Below, one piece after another: positions 62,746 through 64,000 of a stretch of DNA of 64,000 nt. How positions within the stretch are numbered: the stretch's first letter is position 1; the number at the start of each line of letters is the position of its first letter. The notes under the pieces were generated by a model, which saw only the letters and a program-made list of their open reading frames with translations, did not search any database and was not told the origin of the DNA. The position numbers and the translations under genes were made by a program. The stretch comes from Bacteroidales bacterium UBA5507 (GTDB lineage Bacteria; Bacteroidota; Bacteroidia; Bacteroidales; Lentimicrobiaceae), in assembly GCA_002426195.1 (NCBI GenBank), contig DIOT01000041.1, positions 62,001-126,000 on the forward strand. The letters run 5' to 3'.

Positions 62746-64000
62746 ATGGAGATTTTAGTAATTTTCGTATTAATACTGTTCAATGGTTTCTTTGCCTTGT
62801 CAGAGATTGCCCTTGTTTCTTCCCGGAAGAGCAGACTCGAGGGATTGCGCGATACAGGGAGTAAAGGTGCTGTTGCAGCTCTTAAACTGCTTGAAAAATC
62901 AGAGAGCTTCCTTTCTTCTGTGCAGGTTGGAATTACATTCATCGGAATCATCAATGGAGCTTTTGGAGGAATCACAATCGCCGAAAAGGTAGCACCCGTA
63001 TTCATAAGCATGGGCTTGTCGAATGAGTTATCATATCAGATTGCACTTCCTCTTACCATTATTCTTATTACTTACTTCTCTATTGTTTTAGGTGAACTTG
63101 TTCCAAAGACAATGGCATTAAGTAATCCCGAGAATGTGGCTGTTAAAGTTGCTCCTTTTATAAGGGTTTTTACCACTATCTTTTTTCCTTTTGTGAGATT
63201 CTTATCTGCATCAACCAAACTCGTAAATTCAATATTTGGCATTGAACAGAGCTCAACCGGATTGACAGAAGCAGAACTTAAACAAATGATCAGAACTGCC
63301 TCAACAGAAGGTATTATCGGGCAGGATCAGAATAAAATGCATGAAAAAGTGTTCCGGTTTGCCGATAAGAAAGCCCGGCACATAATCACCCACCGACATG
63401 ATGTTGAATGGATTGATATCACAATGCATCCTGATGATGTGCAAAAGGAAATACTCGCTGCACGCCACAGTCAGCTTCTGGTATGTAAAGAAGATATAGA
63501 TAATTTTATTGGCTTCCTGAACGTTAAAGAGTACCTTATTAAGAAGGTCGCTTCGAAATCTATAAATCCGGCAGATGTCGTAACCGAGCCCCTCATATTT
63601 CCGGAGGCTGCCAGTGCCCGGTTGATACTGACTGAAATGAAGAATAAGAAAGTGAATATTGCGGCTGTTGTAGATGAGTATGGTAGCTTTCAGGGTATAT
63701 TGACACTTCATGATATGATGGAGAACCTTTTGGGTGAAATGCCCGATAAGGATGATGAAATGGAACCGATGATTGTAAAACGAGACGATGGGTCATTCCT
63801 GGTAAGCGGATTTGCACCCATTGAATATGTTTCAGAGTTGCTCGGTGGATTTGATTTTGATTTTGAAAAAATTGACTATTCAACAATTGCCGGCCTTGTA
63901 TTATCTGAAACTAAAGGAATGCCTGCCATCGGCGAATCATTGGTTGTTGGTAATCATATTATTGAAATAGTTGATATGGATGGGCATAAGATTGATAAAC
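62746..64000 (+). CDS. CNNM/CorC-type transporter with CBS domains, partial (C-terminus beyond right edge)
   Basis: About 418 codons are visible. An N-terminal CNNM (DUF21) membrane domain of four helices (about 1-180) has the conserved NGFFALSEIALVSSRKSRLE (in part), FLSSVQVGITFIGIINGAFGG and IVLGELVPKTMALSNPE. Two CBS domains follow (about 215-335; VEWIDITMHPDD, VAAVVDEYGSFQGILTLHDMMENLLG in parts). The start of a CorC_HlyC transporter-associated domain is seen (about 350-418; DGSFLVSGFAPIEYVSELLG) and is cut by the window edge. Homologues move Mg2+ or sense it, and older annotation calls them hemolysin C, though toxin activity is unlikely. Confidence 0.92.
   Translation, partial: MEILVIFVLILFNGFFALSEIALVSSRKSRLEGLRDTGSKGAVAALKLLEKSESFLSSVQVGITFIGIINGAFGGITIAEKVAPVFISMGLSNELSYQIALPLTIILITYFSIVLGELVPKTMALSNPENVAVKVAPFIRVFTTIFFPFVRFLSASTKLVNSIFGIEQSSTGLTEAELKQMIRTASTEGIIGQDQNKMHEKVFRFADKKARHIITHRHDVEWIDITMHPDDVQKEILAARHSQLLVCKEDIDNFIGFLNVKEYLIKKVASKSINPADVVTEPLIFPEAASARLILTEMKNKKVNIAAVVDEYGSFQGILTLHDMMENLLGEMPDKDDEMEPMIVKRDDGSFLVSGFAPIEYVSELLGGFDFDFEKIDYSTIAGLVLSETKGMPAIGESLVVGNHIIEIVDMDGHKIDK

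Overview
The window is chromosomal DNA of a Bacteroidota bacterium, most likely an anaerobic or facultative Bacteroidales/Marinilabiliales-type lineage. The evidence is a SusC/SusD pair, type IX secretion (T9SS) C-terminal sorting domains on five proteins, promoters with the Bacteroidetes TAnnTTTG -7 box, few Shine-Dalgarno sequences, low GC, and the gene set itself: acetate kinase/Pta, indolepyruvate oxidoreductase and histidine ammonia-lyase. I see no prophage, transposase, CRISPR array, tRNA or rRNA. The DNA is gene-dense, with core genes interspersed with lineage-specific surface genes.

Layout. 1-7.8 kb is an envelope block: a ClC chloride channel cut by the left edge, LptD, an Amidase_3 plus MlaD/MCE pair, and an OstA/LptA-like protein. 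7.9-11.1 kb is an acetate operon, pta-hbd-ackA, with a 3-hydroxyacyl-CoA dehydrogenase inserted between the two acetate genes. 11.2-19.2 kb holds yebC, an ECF sigma / membrane anti-sigma-like / DUF2807-beta-barrel operon, a small histidine kinase with a REC-PAS-LuxR regulator, and lepA. 19.4-31.6 kb holds gapA, a large T9SS type-B surface protein, rsh (ppGpp), fur, purA, the cytochrome c maturation genes ccmBCDE (with a Cys-type CcmE), a lipoprotein and ornithine aminotransferase. 31.7-36.7 kb is an orphan susCD operon with an unusual nested inverted repeat upstream. 36.7-47.5 kb, all minus strand, holds hutH, hisS, ettA, a TPR histidine kinase, two GT4 glycosyltransferases and an LptF/G permease.

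48.8-57.8 kb is the accessory part of the window. It carries four large T9SS-secreted Asp-box (BNR-like) proteins. Two form a recent tandem duplication that includes their leader and terminator. The other two are older, convergent paralogues with swapped sorting domains. Between them lie a small secreted orphan protein, a compact multi-hairpin element (53136-53241) and a four-copy 11-bp direct repeat (57947-57990). These are the best candidates for something undescribed.

58-64 kb returns to housekeeping: iorA-iorB translationally coupled to an M23 peptidase with an altered zinc motif, acpH, rpmB and a CNNM/CBS transporter cut by the right edge.

Together the core genes describe amino-acid and sugar fermentation (GAPDH, Pta/AckA, Ior, HutH, RocD), LPS assembly and surface display. 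All functional calls come from reading motifs; no database search was run.
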